A stretch of DNA of 57,488 nt from the NCBI GenBank assembly GCA_022561145.1, contig JADFRS010000004.1:1-57488 (forward strand). Direction: 5' to 3'. The translations under genes and the position numbers were made by a program. This document shows, one piece after another, positions 8,544-16,505 of the stretch. Position 1 is the stretch's first letter, and each line of letters starts with the position of its first letter. The DNA is from Gemmatimonadota bacterium. GTDB taxonomy: Bacteria; Gemmatimonadota; Gemmatimonadetes; Longimicrobiales; Gaopeijiaceae. The notes under the pieces are model-generated. The model searched no databases. It worked only from the letters and a program-made list of their open reading frames with translations, and had not been told where the DNA came from.

Positions 8544-9454
8544 GCGTGCGTGAGAAGGTCGGGCTGGCCCGGAGCGTTGTCGAGGAGTATCCGCTAGGGG
8601 TTGTCCTGTCGGTGTCGGAGCTGGCGCGCTCGACGTGGTACTACCACCGCGCACGGGCTGTGCGAAGCTATGAGGAGAAGTACGCCGAACTGAGGCGTCC
8701 GCTGGAGGCCATCGCGCGAGACCACCCCGGGTACGGATACCGCCGGACGGTGCCAGAACTGGGCGAGCGCCTCGGCCGAGTGGTGAACCACAAGGTCGTC
8801 CGGAAGCTGCACCAGTGCTGGGATCTCCCGCTACGACGGGCTACACGCAGACCGAAGCCGAGTGGAGTTCGTCAGGCGATCGAAGCCGCTGGGGATCGAG
8901 TCAACCTCGTGGCCAGGCTGGACGGCATCGGGCTCTTCGATGTGCTCTACACGGACTTCACCGAGCTCGTCTATGCCGGGGGGCGGGCGAAGGCACACCT
9001 GATCGTTCTGCTCGATCATGCGGGCAAACTGGTTCCGGGTCACGCCGTGGGAGAGCGGGCCGTGAGGGAGCTCGCGCTGGAGGCGTGGAAGCGGGCGAAG
9101 CGGACGCTGCGCCGGCTCGGACGACCCCTCGAAGGCCTGATCGTCCATCACGACCAGGACAGCGTCTTCACGAGCTACGCATGGACGGCCCAGTTGCTCC
9201 TGGACGACCACGTGCGGATCTCCTACGCCCTTCGCGGGGCCCGCGACAACCCGGAGATCGAGAGCTTCCACGGGCGCTTCAAAGGCGAGAATCACTCGCT
9301 CTTCCTCGACGCCGAGGATCTCAGCGAACTCCAGGCCGTGGTCGCTCGGCGCATCCGCTATTACAATCGTGAGCGTAGACACTCGAGCCTGGGCAACCGT
9401 TCTCCGATGGCCTTCCTCTCCCTCGGCGGAGGGGTGGAGGATTCACAAAGCTAG
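8540..9454 (+). CDS. IS3-family transposase OrfB (DDE integrase)
   Basis: A 304-residue rve-type catalytic subunit. After an HTH_21-like segment (GYGYRR about 65-69) come the DDE residues Asp139 (YTDFTEL), Asp205 (HHDQDSVF) and Glu241 (NPEIESFHGRFKGE); the 35-residue spacing between the second Asp and the Glu is characteristic of IS3. The C-terminal RRHSSLGNRSP motif is intact. Translation starts at the ATG overlapping the orfA stop or, by frameshifting, as part of OrfAB. Confidence 0.94.
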   Translation: MSVREKVGLARSVVEEYPLGVVLSVSELARSTWYYHRARAVRSYEEKYAELRRPLEAIARDHPGYGYRRTVPELGERLGRVVNHKVVRKLHQCWDLPLRRATRRPKPSGVRQAIEAAGDRVNLVARLDGIGLFDVLYTDFTELVYAGGRAKAHLIVLLDHAGKLVPGHAVGERAVRELALEAWKRAKRTLRRLGRPLEGLIVHHDQDSVFTSYAWTAQLLLDDHVRISYALRGARDNPEIESFHGRFKGENHSLFLDAEDLSELQAVVARRIRYYNRERRHSSLGNRSPMAFLSLGGGVEDSQS

Positions 9455-9465
9455 GGGGTCAACTC

Positions 9466-9485
9466 TGTCCAACTTTTGGGGCGCA
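9466..9485. repeat. IS right terminal inverted repeat
   Basis: The reverse complement begins TGCGCCCCAAAAGTTGGACA and pairs with the left end at 8173. The element ends at 9485. Confidence 0.88.
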
Positions 9486-9529
9486 CGTCCGGGGGAACGT
9501 CTGCCACTGGCGTGGCCCTCGTAAGGTCC

Positions 9530-9640
9530 CTAGGCGCTGATGGCCTCGAACGAAACCGTGGGCTGCCCGATCCCGCCCATGGACGCACACAGGCCGATCA
9601 CGACGGCGTCCAGCCGATCAGGCGAAGCTGCCCCTAGAAC
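9530..9640 (-). pseudogene. Out-of-frame terminase-like C-terminal tail
   Basis: Directly after the terminase stop codon, the -1/+2 frame on the same strand reads WVLGAASPDRLDAVVIGL and then about 15 more residues to a TAG at 9530-9532. 'PDRLDAvv.gL' matches the usual end of large terminase nuclease domains ('sDrvDAlvwal'). The frame changes within GGTGGGTTC at about 9632-9640, so a one-base deletion may have cut the last 34 residues from the terminase. Confidence 0.4.
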
Positions 9641-11376
9641 CCACCGAAGTCGTCAGGATCGTAAGCCACACCAGCATCGAAATCGATGATCCGTCCACCA
9701 ACCAATGCAAAGCCACCTCCCCAACTCGCGTGGGGCATCCCGATCGCGCATAAACCCCAGGCGACGGCCAGGTCACGCCCACCGAACTTGGCCGTCCCCT
9801 GCTCATTCGAGACGTTTTGAATCGACGTGACAGTCTCGATGTCACGCACCACAGGAAATTCCTCGCGTAGTGCTCGACCAACCGCAGTGGTCAACTGGAT
9901 GTGGTTGTGCCTCCAGCCTGCACGCTTCGACTCCCGTGCATCCTCGGCCGTTTCATCGATGTCGTGATGGACTGACGAGTCGGGGTAGGCGGCTAGCTTT
10001 AGTAATCCCGTCAGCACGGCGTGACCGTGATTCGGGCGTTCTACAATCACATAGGCCGGCGTGTAGGAGCCCGGTTTGCTCCAAAGCCATCCGAGCCCGT
10101 AGTCGCGATCGCCGATCACCTCAGCCCCCAAGACGTCCGGCGGGATGTCGTTGCGGTTGAACGCGAACGCCTGCTCCCCGGTCTTGAGGTTGACCCCGCA
10201 AACCGCCGAATCGTCACCACGGATGCCTTCGGCTGGATCTACGCCGATCACGTATCGAGCGCCCGGCTGATACTCCTCCCAGATGCGGAATCGTCCGCTC
10301 ACGATCGAGGCATGGAGCGGGCCGTAGTCACGGGTGAGTTCGCCGGGTGAGAGTGGAGGGCGGCACTGCTCGTAAGCTTTGTCGATCAGTTCACCGGCGA
10401 AATAGCTCTCTCCTCCCGTGAGGAAGCAACTCTCGTCATCGTGCGGATGCTCTTGATAAACCACGCTCGCGCTCCGACCGTCTGCCACGAGTTCCAGCCG
10501 CTTGGCGCGCCACCACTTCACCTGCTCTGGGCGTAGATCAAACCGAATCTGTAGCCGTGCCTCCTGGTCACTTAGGTCTCCCAGTTCATCGGGCTCAAGC
10601 AACGTGAGCGCGTTCCGGGGATCTGCGTGCCAGGGAAAGAACAGGGGTATGAAGTCGGATTCGCCACGCTTGGCCGTCTGCCAGAACTCGTAGAACGCCT
10701 CACCCCTACCGCTTCGACCATTGGGGGTCGACTCCATGACGTAGGGCCTGTCCTCGACTGCATCGCTTACGGCGTGATGAACGGCCCGAAGGTCTGTGCA
10801 ATGGGCTGCTTCAGAGATGTGAAGTCGGCTGAGTCGAGAGCCTCGAAACGCTCCGCTCGCACCTGCGGTTTCAGCCTTGTAGACACTGCCCCAGCCTGGG
10901 AAGTCGAGGTGATGGACGCCAGCAGTGGTCTTGTCATGACGCCGTTCGTGCGGCTGGTAATCATAGAACCGACTCACCATCGCGAAGATGCTGCGGGTGT
11001 CTTCGGCCCGGTGGGCGAGGGTGGCCACGAATGAGTTCGGTGTTGCCCACGTCGTCCAATAACCCAACGCCTGTTGAAGCGTGGTTACGCCGCCCCGTCG
11101 GTACTTGAGGATCAGGAAGCGAGGTGAGCGCCGCTGTCGTCGAGCACGCAACTCCGCCGCAAGGATCTGACGCTGAATCCAGTTGAGTTCAAGCGGAACG
11201 AGCAGACCGGTCTCTCGGTCGATCACGCGCAGGTGTTGTCGAGCGAACTGCGGGAAGTGCCTGAGTTCACGCAGGTGCTCGATACCGGCGAACCGACCTG
11301 CTCCCCCAAGTGGGCGTAGAGCCCTTGTGTCTCTTGTGAGCTTCTCAACATGCCGGTGAAGGTGCCGCAGTGCCAT
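9634..11376 (-). CDS. Phage terminase large subunit (possibly frameshifted at its end)
   Basis: A 580-residue terminase-like protein. The N-terminal ATPase domain has 'LNWIQRQILAAELRARR' then 'RFLILKYRRGGVTT' (about 89-102) as a Walker A-like loop, and a 'LHISEAAHC' Walker B-like strand (about 185-193). The RNase H-fold nuclease has 'YVIGVDPAEGIRGDDSAVCGV' (about 370-390) with the metal-binding Asp. It packages DNA into proheads with a small subunit. Its ATG overlaps the upstream gene's TGA by one base (TGATG), indicating translational coupling. No portal, capsid or integrase is seen, so this is a remnant or a satellite element. The last codons may be affected by a frameshift. Confidence 0.8.
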   Translation of the reverse strand: MALRHLHRHVEKLTRDTRALRPLGGAGRFAGIEHLRELRHFPQFARQHLRVIDRETGLLVPLELNWIQRQILAAELRARRQRRSPRFLILKYRRGGVTTLQQALGYWTTWATPNSFVATLAHRAEDTRSIFAMVSRFYDYQPHERRHDKTTAGVHHLDFPGWGSVYKAETAGASGAFRGSRLSRLHISEAAHCTDLRAVHHAVSDAVEDRPYVMESTPNGRSGRGEAFYEFWQTAKRGESDFIPLFFPWHADPRNALTLLEPDELGDLSDQEARLQIRFDLRPEQVKWWRAKRLELVADGRSASVVYQEHPHDDESCFLTGGESYFAGELIDKAYEQCRPPLSPGELTRDYGPLHASIVSGRFRIWEEYQPGARYVIGVDPAEGIRGDDSAVCGVNLKTGEQAFAFNRNDIPPDVLGAEVIGDRDYGLGWLWSKPGSYTPAYVIVERPNHGHAVLTGLLKLAAYPDSSVHHDIDETAEDARESKRAGWRHNHIQLTTAVGRALREEFPVVRDIETVTSIQNVSNEQGTAKFGGRDLAVAWGLCAIGMPHASWGGGFALVGGRIIDFDAGVAYDPDDFGGF

Positions 11377-11801
11377 CAGACCACTTTGATCGAACTGGAC
11401 GCGATTTCGGCCTTCACTCGATCGATCTCGAAGCGGAGTTCATTCACCACCTCCGCAGTGGCCCGTTCGCCGGCGGTACGCACCCATTCGCTGACTGCGC
11501 GAATAGCGGCCTGAGCCTGGCGATCGGAAAGCCGACCTGTCGCGACGGCCCTGCCGATGGTCTCGAGCCAGCCTTGTGCGTCCTCATGCGTTCGGAGGTT
11601 TGGTAGCTCGGCAGGATCGAGGCCAACACCTCGAAGTTTCTTTGCCGTGGCCTCTGCGCCCTTGCGACCGCGCTGCGCCATTGTTTGGGTCGAGCCCGGT
11701 CCATGTGCGTGACAGTAGCCCGAATCATCCACAAACTGCTTGGGAGCCCGACACCCCTTCCCGTCCGGCCCTACGTGCTTGCACGCCATCACCTTAGCCA
11801 C
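11376..11801 (-). CDS. Putative small terminase-like zinc-finger protein
   Basis: A 141-residue protein with an N-terminal metal-binding knuckle (Cys7, Cys17, Cys29 and His31-33 in 'CKHVGPDGKGCRAP...GYCHAHGPG') followed by helical segments. It is directly upstream of, and coupled to, the terminase large subunit, the usual place of the small subunit; the assignment rests on position, not recognised sequence. It starts at GTG (11801), but ATG at 11789 with AAGG upstream is equally possible. Confidence 0.5.
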   Translation of the reverse strand: MAKVMACKHVGPDGKGCRAPKQFVDDSGYCHAHGPGSTQTMAQRGRKGAEATAKKLRGVGLDPAELPNLRTHEDAQGWLETIGRAVATGRLSDRQAQAAIRAVSEWVRTAGERATAEVVNELRFEIDRVKAEIASSSIKVV

Positions 11802-11855
11802 TCATTGCCACCCGGCTTTGGTGCGGGCGTGCCCGGCTACTTTGCTACCAAACAC

Positions 11856-11867
11856 GTTACCCGAACG
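11856..11867. repeat. Left copy of the GTTACCCGAACG inverted repeat
   Basis: GTTACCCGAACG here is the exact reverse complement of CGTTCGGGTAAC at 13070-13081; the pair brackets the HNH gene. The right end carries further GTAAC/GTTAC copies nearby. Confidence 0.5.
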
Positions 11868-12023
11868 CTGATAGGGCAATGGGTACGCGGAAAAGCATGG
11901 ACCCTTGAGGCCCTCGCGCTTTGCCGCAGCACGTCCTACGCGGGGGGAGGTCGGAGTAGGGAGGGCAAGGCCCCTACACACGACGAGTGGCACGCCGGTC
12001 GGGCCACTGTGGTAGGATATGCC

Positions 12024-13034
12024 ATGGAGACGTGCATCTACTGCCTTGAGCAGAAGGCTAGGAACCAATTCAGCACAGAGCATGTGCTCCCTAAAGCTCT
12101 TGGCGGATTCAAACAAGCACTGACCCTGTCTCGGTCGACTAAGCCCTATGTGTGCGCAATGTGCAATCAGTTGTTTGGCGAAACGATTGACCGATTGTTG
12201 ACGCGAGAAGGGCACGAAGGGTTCCTCCGGCTCAAACATGCGTTGAAGTCCGTCCATGAAATCGCGGACCTCTTTCAAGACGGGGACATCTATTTCAACT
12301 ATCCGGCCTACCACCCCCTCGGTCCCCTCCACGCAGGGCTTCGTGCCCCGCCTCCCGGAATAGCGGTCCCCGGCCTTTTTTTGCGTCCACAGGTACGTCT
12401 TGGTCGATCTGGGAGCTTCGCTTGCCTCTTGGAGAAGGACTTCGATGGGTTGAAGGACCTTCCGTCGGATTACGATGTTGAAACCATCGCATTTTTCTGC
12501 ACCGATCCGGTGGACTTTCGACGGCTCAAGGCCAAACTTGATGCCAGAGGACTCGCGAAGAATTGGACCCCGATACCTGATCTGCCCAGTGGCGGTCTGG
12601 GTGAGACGACTCTGGAGGTGATCGGATCGGTGGGACCAGAGAGTGCCCGAGCGATAGCGAAGATCGCGTTCAACTACCTCGCCTACACAGCAGGCAGGAA
12701 ACTTGTGCTGCATCCCCACTTCAACCCGATAAGAGAGTTCATCCGTTGTGGCCGGGGAATATGGGGCAAGTACGTCCAATGCCGCGTGGAACCGACCGAA
12801 GATGGTGGACCCTCCGAGCGCGAGGGTCATGTCCTGGGGGTGAGATGGGCCGATGGCGATCGGGACGTTCACGCGATCGTGAGTCTCTTCAGCGTCCTTA
12901 CATACGAGGTACGCCTCTGTACCAACTTCTCGGGGGTGTGGCGTGAGGTTGGCTCGGGGCATCACTTCGACCTGGCTACCTGTGAGATTACGCCGCTGCG
13001 TTTATCCCCCCGTCCAAGGTTGACCGCTGAGTGA
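12024..13034 (+). CDS. HNH-type endonuclease-like protein
   Basis: A 336-residue protein. The ATG at 12024 starts right at the zinc-knuckle motif METCIYC and follows GTAGGAT; upstream in-frame codons overlap the terminase gene and look non-coding. The pattern is CxxC (residues 4-7), EHVLPKALGG (about 18-27) and CAMCNQ (about 46-51), matching HNH nucleases with four zinc cysteines and an (E)H catalytic region. The remaining 280 residues are an uncharacterised domain. It is divergent from the terminase genes. HNH nucleases next to terminases often aid packaging, but this stand-alone type also occurs in defence islands. Confidence 0.72.
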   Translation: METCIYCLEQKARNQFSTEHVLPKALGGFKQALTLSRSTKPYVCAMCNQLFGETIDRLLTREGHEGFLRLKHALKSVHEIADLFQDGDIYFNYPAYHPLGPLHAGLRAPPPGIAVPGLFLRPQVRLGRSGSFACLLEKDFDGLKDLPSDYDVETIAFFCTDPVDFRRLKAKLDARGLAKNWTPIPDLPSGGLGETTLEVIGSVGPESARAIAKIAFNYLAYTAGRKLVLHPHFNPIREFIRCGRGIWGKYVQCRVEPTEDGGPSEREGHVLGVRWADGDRDVHAIVSLFSVLTYEVRLCTNFSGVWREVGSGHHFDLATCEITPLRLSPRPRLTAE

Positions 13035-13069
13035 CCAGTCTGACGGAGGCCCCAGAGCGCCGCCGGTAA

Positions 13070-13081
13070 CGTTCGGGTAAC
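13070..13081. repeat. Right copy of the inverted repeat, in a cluster of GTAAC motifs
   Basis: CGTTCGGGTAAC. GTAAC also occurs at 13066-13070 and 13077-13081 and GTTAC at 13092-13096, so four half-sites fall within 31 bases next to the tRNA-like half. This could be an arm-type integrase or regulator binding cluster. Confidence 0.45.
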
Positions 13082-13173
13082 AAATCGGAGGGTTACGGGG
13101 GTGCACGCAGGGTCACCGAGCGCGCCAGAAACCCTTACTGGGCCTACAGAAGGCGCCCTGAGAGGAACCCGTC

Positions 13174-13218
13174 GAGGACTTTTAAGTCCCCTGCGTTTAC
13201 CGATTTCGCCACCCCGGC
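13174..13218 (-). pseudogene. 5' half of a tRNA-Leu(UAA)
   Basis: Read on the minus strand, it has the acceptor 5' strand GCCGGGG, a D arm (GCG...CGC with the AAATCGGTAAA loop), and an anticodon arm with CTTAAAA, i.e. anticodon TAA. One extra G follows the loop, so the anticodon loop would be 8 nt with stem GGGGA/TCCTC. No T arm (GTTCRA) and no complementary acceptor 3' strand follow in the next 90 bases. I read this as a tRNA broken at the anticodon stem, probably by integration of the neighbouring phage-like DNA. Confidence 0.6.
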
Positions 13219-13429
13219 GTGTGTTCAAAAGTGTTTATTGAATTGGGTTTCGGCCTTTCTCGTCAGTTTCAATGTTCAAACTAACGTTTTGTCGCACCGC
13301 CGCGTCGATGCGCTCGAAGACCGAAACATCAATTGGCACCCAAGATTCTTGAGATGCCGATCCTGGGGTATGCCGGGTACCTGCCCTTCGGCCTGGAATG
13401 TGTCGTGGTGGCCAGCTTGCTTCCCTGAA

Positions 13430-13446
13430 GGGCCCTGCCCGGGCCC
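13430..13446. terminator. GC-rich hairpin after the kinase gene
   Basis: GGGCCC (13430-13435) and GGGCCC (13441-13446) form a 6-bp stem with a TGCCC loop just beyond the minus-strand kinase stop. There is no T run, so termination is only a guess. The rest of 13219-13429 is AT-richer and holds nothing I recognise. Confidence 0.3.
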
Positions 13447-13455
13447 GGACCCGGA

Positions 13456-16107
13456 TCAACCCCCGAGCAACTCGCGCAACTCCTCGAACCAGTGTTCCAC
13501 CCAAATGAGTTCACCGCCGCCGGACGATACGTTTCGCAACATCAGAAACCGTTGGCCGTCGGGATGCACGTCGTAGTTCGGGTGATTCGGATCCGCTTGA
13601 TAAGGAAGGGCAGAGAACAAGACGCGCTTTTGTCCAACCGAGAACAATGTCGCCGCCTTTATCTCCACGGCAATGAGATCGTCATCGCCGTTGCGGTAGA
13701 ACAGTTCACGCCCATCCCGTGACCATACGGGTTCGGTGCCACCGTCGGTCGATACCTGCCACTTGGATGCCGAGGCGACGGGGAACGGCCTGACAAAAAC
13801 CTCATCGCGTCCGCTCTCGTTGGAGATGTACGCCATCCAGCGGTCGTCGGGCGACAGGGAGGCAGAGCGTTCTTCGTATTCGGTCACGAGGAGCGCCGTC
13901 CCCACCGTGTCGACCCCCAATCGCATGGCGTACAGGTCGCGGCTCGCACCCGAGCCCAACCTGTAAACGAGCCACTTGCCATCATGCGAGAACGCCAGCT
14001 CGTCAATCTGGCGGTCATCCGTAAGCAATCGTTCGGCCGTTCCGCTTCCGTCGGCGCGTTTCACCCAGGCCTCACGCCCAATCCGTTCTCTCGTGGAAAG
14101 AAACCCGACTGATTCTCCATCTGGAGTCCACTGCGGTCGAGCGTTGCGGCCGGCGAACGTCAACCGGGTCCCGTTACCGCTGAGGTCATGCATCCATAAA
14201 TCGGTGGAGCGCGGGCCCATGATCGGGAAGACGAATTGCGAACCGTCGGGGGAGAGGGCGATCCCCATGGAGCCGGCGATGACAGGGGCCGCCCACCCGG
14301 GTTTGATTTCCTCAACCGTACCGTCGCGAGCAACCCATACCGGCGCCACCCTGCTCATGATGTCACCTCGGCGATACAGCAAGGTCCCCGTCGCCGACAC
14401 GGCGAGGTGTGCACCGCCATACGGTCCAACGGAAACTTGCTCGACAATCGGTTGGGCCTGCCCGGTGAGCTCCAGTCGATCGAGGTCGAAGGGTGCCGCC
14501 ATGAGATCGCCCGATACCGTTGTCCAACTCAGGTGGCCGGTTGCCAAGTAGTGGGCGTGGGTTCCCGTAGCCAGGGTCGTGATCTTGCCAGTCGAGAACT
14601 CCACGACGCCGATTTCTCCGCTCGCCTGGAGCGCATCGGAAATCGTGAAGACGGCTGCCCGCGATCCTGGTAGCACATCGGGGTAAATGTGCGTCACACC
14701 GGCTTCCGGCGTGGAGAGCACTTCTATGTCGCTACCGTCCAGGCGTACGCGAGCGAGCCCGTCGACCGTTGTGAAGTACAAATAACCGTCACCGGGCCAA
14801 TCGAGACCCCGCCAGCCGGCGGAATCAACGACGGTGCGGATCGCTCCACCGGCGAGGGTGACGATCTTGATGGGTCCGGGCGAACCTGTCGTGAACGCGA
14901 TCTCCGTTCCGTCTGGAGAAACGGCGGGGTCGGTGGCCGATGCTGTTCCACGGACCGGTTCCGCTTCGAGGTCCCCACGCTTCCTGACCCAGATTTGCCA
15001 CGTCGGACCGTCGTGATCTCCGAGGTAAGCGAAGACCTCGCCGTTGGCGGAAACCGCGATCGACGTGCCGAGCCACGGATTTCGCAACCCCTGTCCTTCC
15101 GGAAGCGCTACACTCACGCGGTGGGTGGCGGGCGTCTCGGCGGTGGTGACGGCAAGGGTGATGGCCGCGATCGAGGCCAGGATAGCCACTGCCGAGGCCG
15201 CGACGGCTAGCAGACGCCAACGCTTCTCGGAGGAGACCTGAGTGCCGCCCTGCGACGCGGTCGCGCTAGTGAACGAAACGTCGCCCAAGGCCCGCGAGAA
15301 ATCGGCCGCCGTCGCGAAACGGTCCGCCGGAAGTTTTGCGAGGGCCTTTTGCAGCGCGCCGTCGACGTTCGGCGGAACGGTGGACCGGCGTTTCGATGGC
15401 AGGTCCGGCTCTTCGGTGATGAGCTTTGCGATGATCGCCTGAGTGGTTGGCCCCGTATGTGGCGGTTCCCCTACCAGCATCTCGTAAGTCATGCAACCCA
15501 ACGCGTACACGTCGCTGCGCCCGTCGATGTCGCGATCTCCGGTCGCCTGCTCGGGACTCATGTAGTGCGGCGTGCCGAGAGAGAGCCCCGTCTCGGTGAG
15601 CCGCGATCCCCCGGCCTGCGACACGGCGATCGCGATGCCGAAGTCGGCCACGAGCACCTGGTCGTCGTGGGTCAACACGTTCTCTGGTTTGATGTCGCGA
15701 TGAATGACCCCGTGCCGGTGGGCGTAATCGAGCGCGCCCGCCACGGCCTTCGCGATTTCGATGGCGTCCTCGATCGGGAGCTGCTTCTCCCTGTCGATCC
15801 GGTCCCGTAGCGTCTCCCCCTCGATATACGGCATCACGTAGAAGAGGAAGCCGTCTGCCTCGCCCGAGTCGAACAGCGGCAGGATGTGCGGGTGCTGCAG
15901 GTTCGCCGTCGTCTTGATCTCAGCGAGAAACCGCTCAGCGCCGACGATCGCAGCTAACTCCGACTTCAAGACCTTCAGCGCGACCTTCCGTTCGTGCTTG
16001 ATGTCGTCGGCCAGGTAGACCGTGGCCATCCCGCCTTCGCCTAGCTCGCGCTCGATGCGGTAGCGGCCTTCGAGGGCGGCGTTCAGGCGTGAGACGGGAT
16101 CGGACAT
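13456..16107 (-). CDS. Membrane Ser/Thr protein kinase with C-terminal TolB/WD40-like propeller
   Basis: An 883-residue PknB-type kinase. Numbered from the ATG at 16107 (GGTGG upstream; a GTG at 16128 is possible), it has a glycine-rich loop GEGGMATVYLA (about 23-33), VALKVL lysine, catalytic HRDIKPEN (about 135-142), DFGIA (about 156-160) and SPEQA (about 185). One membrane span (about 298-322, LLAVAASAVAILASIAAITLAV) leads to an extracytoplasmic domain with repeated 'SPDG..i.f' blades to the end. This architecture is common in Gemmatimonadota. The propeller presumably senses an envelope signal; the target is unknown. It is divergent from the S9D peptidase gene. Confidence 0.93.
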   Translation of the reverse strand: MSDPVSRLNAALEGRYRIERELGEGGMATVYLADDIKHERKVALKVLKSELAAIVGAERFLAEIKTTANLQHPHILPLFDSGEADGFLFYVMPYIEGETLRDRIDREKQLPIEDAIEIAKAVAGALDYAHRHGVIHRDIKPENVLTHDDQVLVADFGIAIAVSQAGGSRLTETGLSLGTPHYMSPEQATGDRDIDGRSDVYALGCMTYEMLVGEPPHTGPTTQAIIAKLITEEPDLPSKRRSTVPPNVDGALQKALAKLPADRFATAADFSRALGDVSFTSATASQGGTQVSSEKRWRLLAVAASAVAILASIAAITLAVTTAETPATHRVSVALPEGQGLRNPWLGTSIAVSANGEVFAYLGDHDGPTWQIWVRKRGDLEAEPVRGTASATDPAVSPDGTEIAFTTGSPGPIKIVTLAGGAIRTVVDSAGWRGLDWPGDGYLYFTTVDGLARVRLDGSDIEVLSTPEAGVTHIYPDVLPGSRAAVFTISDALQASGEIGVVEFSTGKITTLATGTHAHYLATGHLSWTTVSGDLMAAPFDLDRLELTGQAQPIVEQVSVGPYGGAHLAVSATGTLLYRRGDIMSRVAPVWVARDGTVEEIKPGWAAPVIAGSMGIALSPDGSQFVFPIMGPRSTDLWMHDLSGNGTRLTFAGRNARPQWTPDGESVGFLSTRERIGREAWVKRADGSGTAERLLTDDRQIDELAFSHDGKWLVYRLGSGASRDLYAMRLGVDTVGTALLVTEYEERSASLSPDDRWMAYISNESGRDEVFVRPFPVASASKWQVSTDGGTEPVWSRDGRELFYRNGDDDLIAVEIKAATLFSVGQKRVLFSALPYQADPNHPNYDVHPDGQRFLMLRNVSSGGGELIWVEHWFEELRELLGG

Positions 16108-16505
16108 CAAACCACCATAGCGTGACACGTGACGGCACGCTCCCCGGACGCCGACTTAGACGGAGGGCCACCCAAGGAGTCACGTTTCTGCTGCGCGATC
16201 AGGATGGCCTCCCTGGCCCAGCACCGCAAGGCATTCGTCTCCAGAAATCGACCATCAACGCGAGGTTAGTGGTCAGCCTCACCGAGAAGCCACCAGATGC
16301 CTCTTGAGGGTTCGCTGTCCCCGTGGTGCCGGTGTCGTAACAGAAGTCCACCGCCCCTAGGGCTCAGCGTCAGAACAGGGCTCTACGACGAGCGATCGGA
16401 ACGCGCCTCCGAGACCTCGAGGCCAACTTCACGGTCTCGCCATGGCGCGCCGCGGTCGCCGGTCCTAAGGTGAAAGCCTTCATGCATAGTCCATTCAGGG
16501 AGGTA
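16108..16505. other. Divergent intergenic region, 398 bases
   Basis: This lies between the start codons of the kinase (minus) and the S9D peptidase (plus) and must contain both promoters. I find no convincing -35/-10 pair, RNA gene or conserved short frame in it. The only clear signal is the strong ribosome-binding sequence AGGGAGGT at 16497-16504. Confidence 0.5.

Larger units (their letters stand above)
8173..9485 (+). mobile_element. Complete IS3-family insertion sequence
   Basis: A 1313-bp element with imperfect terminal inverted repeats starting TG and ending CA (18 of 20 positions match) and two overlapping reading frames, orfA and orfB, in the -1 relationship expected for IS3 elements. 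The bases just outside differ (ATA left, CGT right), so no 3-bp target duplication is visible. Both frames look intact and the element may be mobile. Confidence 0.92.

Noticed and set aside
9634-13034. A complete prophage
   Set aside because: Only terminase genes and an HNH gene are seen; no integrase, portal, capsid, tail or lysis genes lie in the interval.
12024-13034. HNH gene as a restriction or anti-phage defence system
   Set aside because: No methyltransferase, helicase or other partner gene is adjacent, and the C-terminal domain is not recognised.
13124-13218. Full-length tRNA-Leu of 95 nt using TTCTGGC (reverse complement of 13124-13130) as acceptor partner
   Set aside because: Pairing needs three wobbles, and there is no T arm or T loop in the required 17 bases, so only the 5' half is credible.
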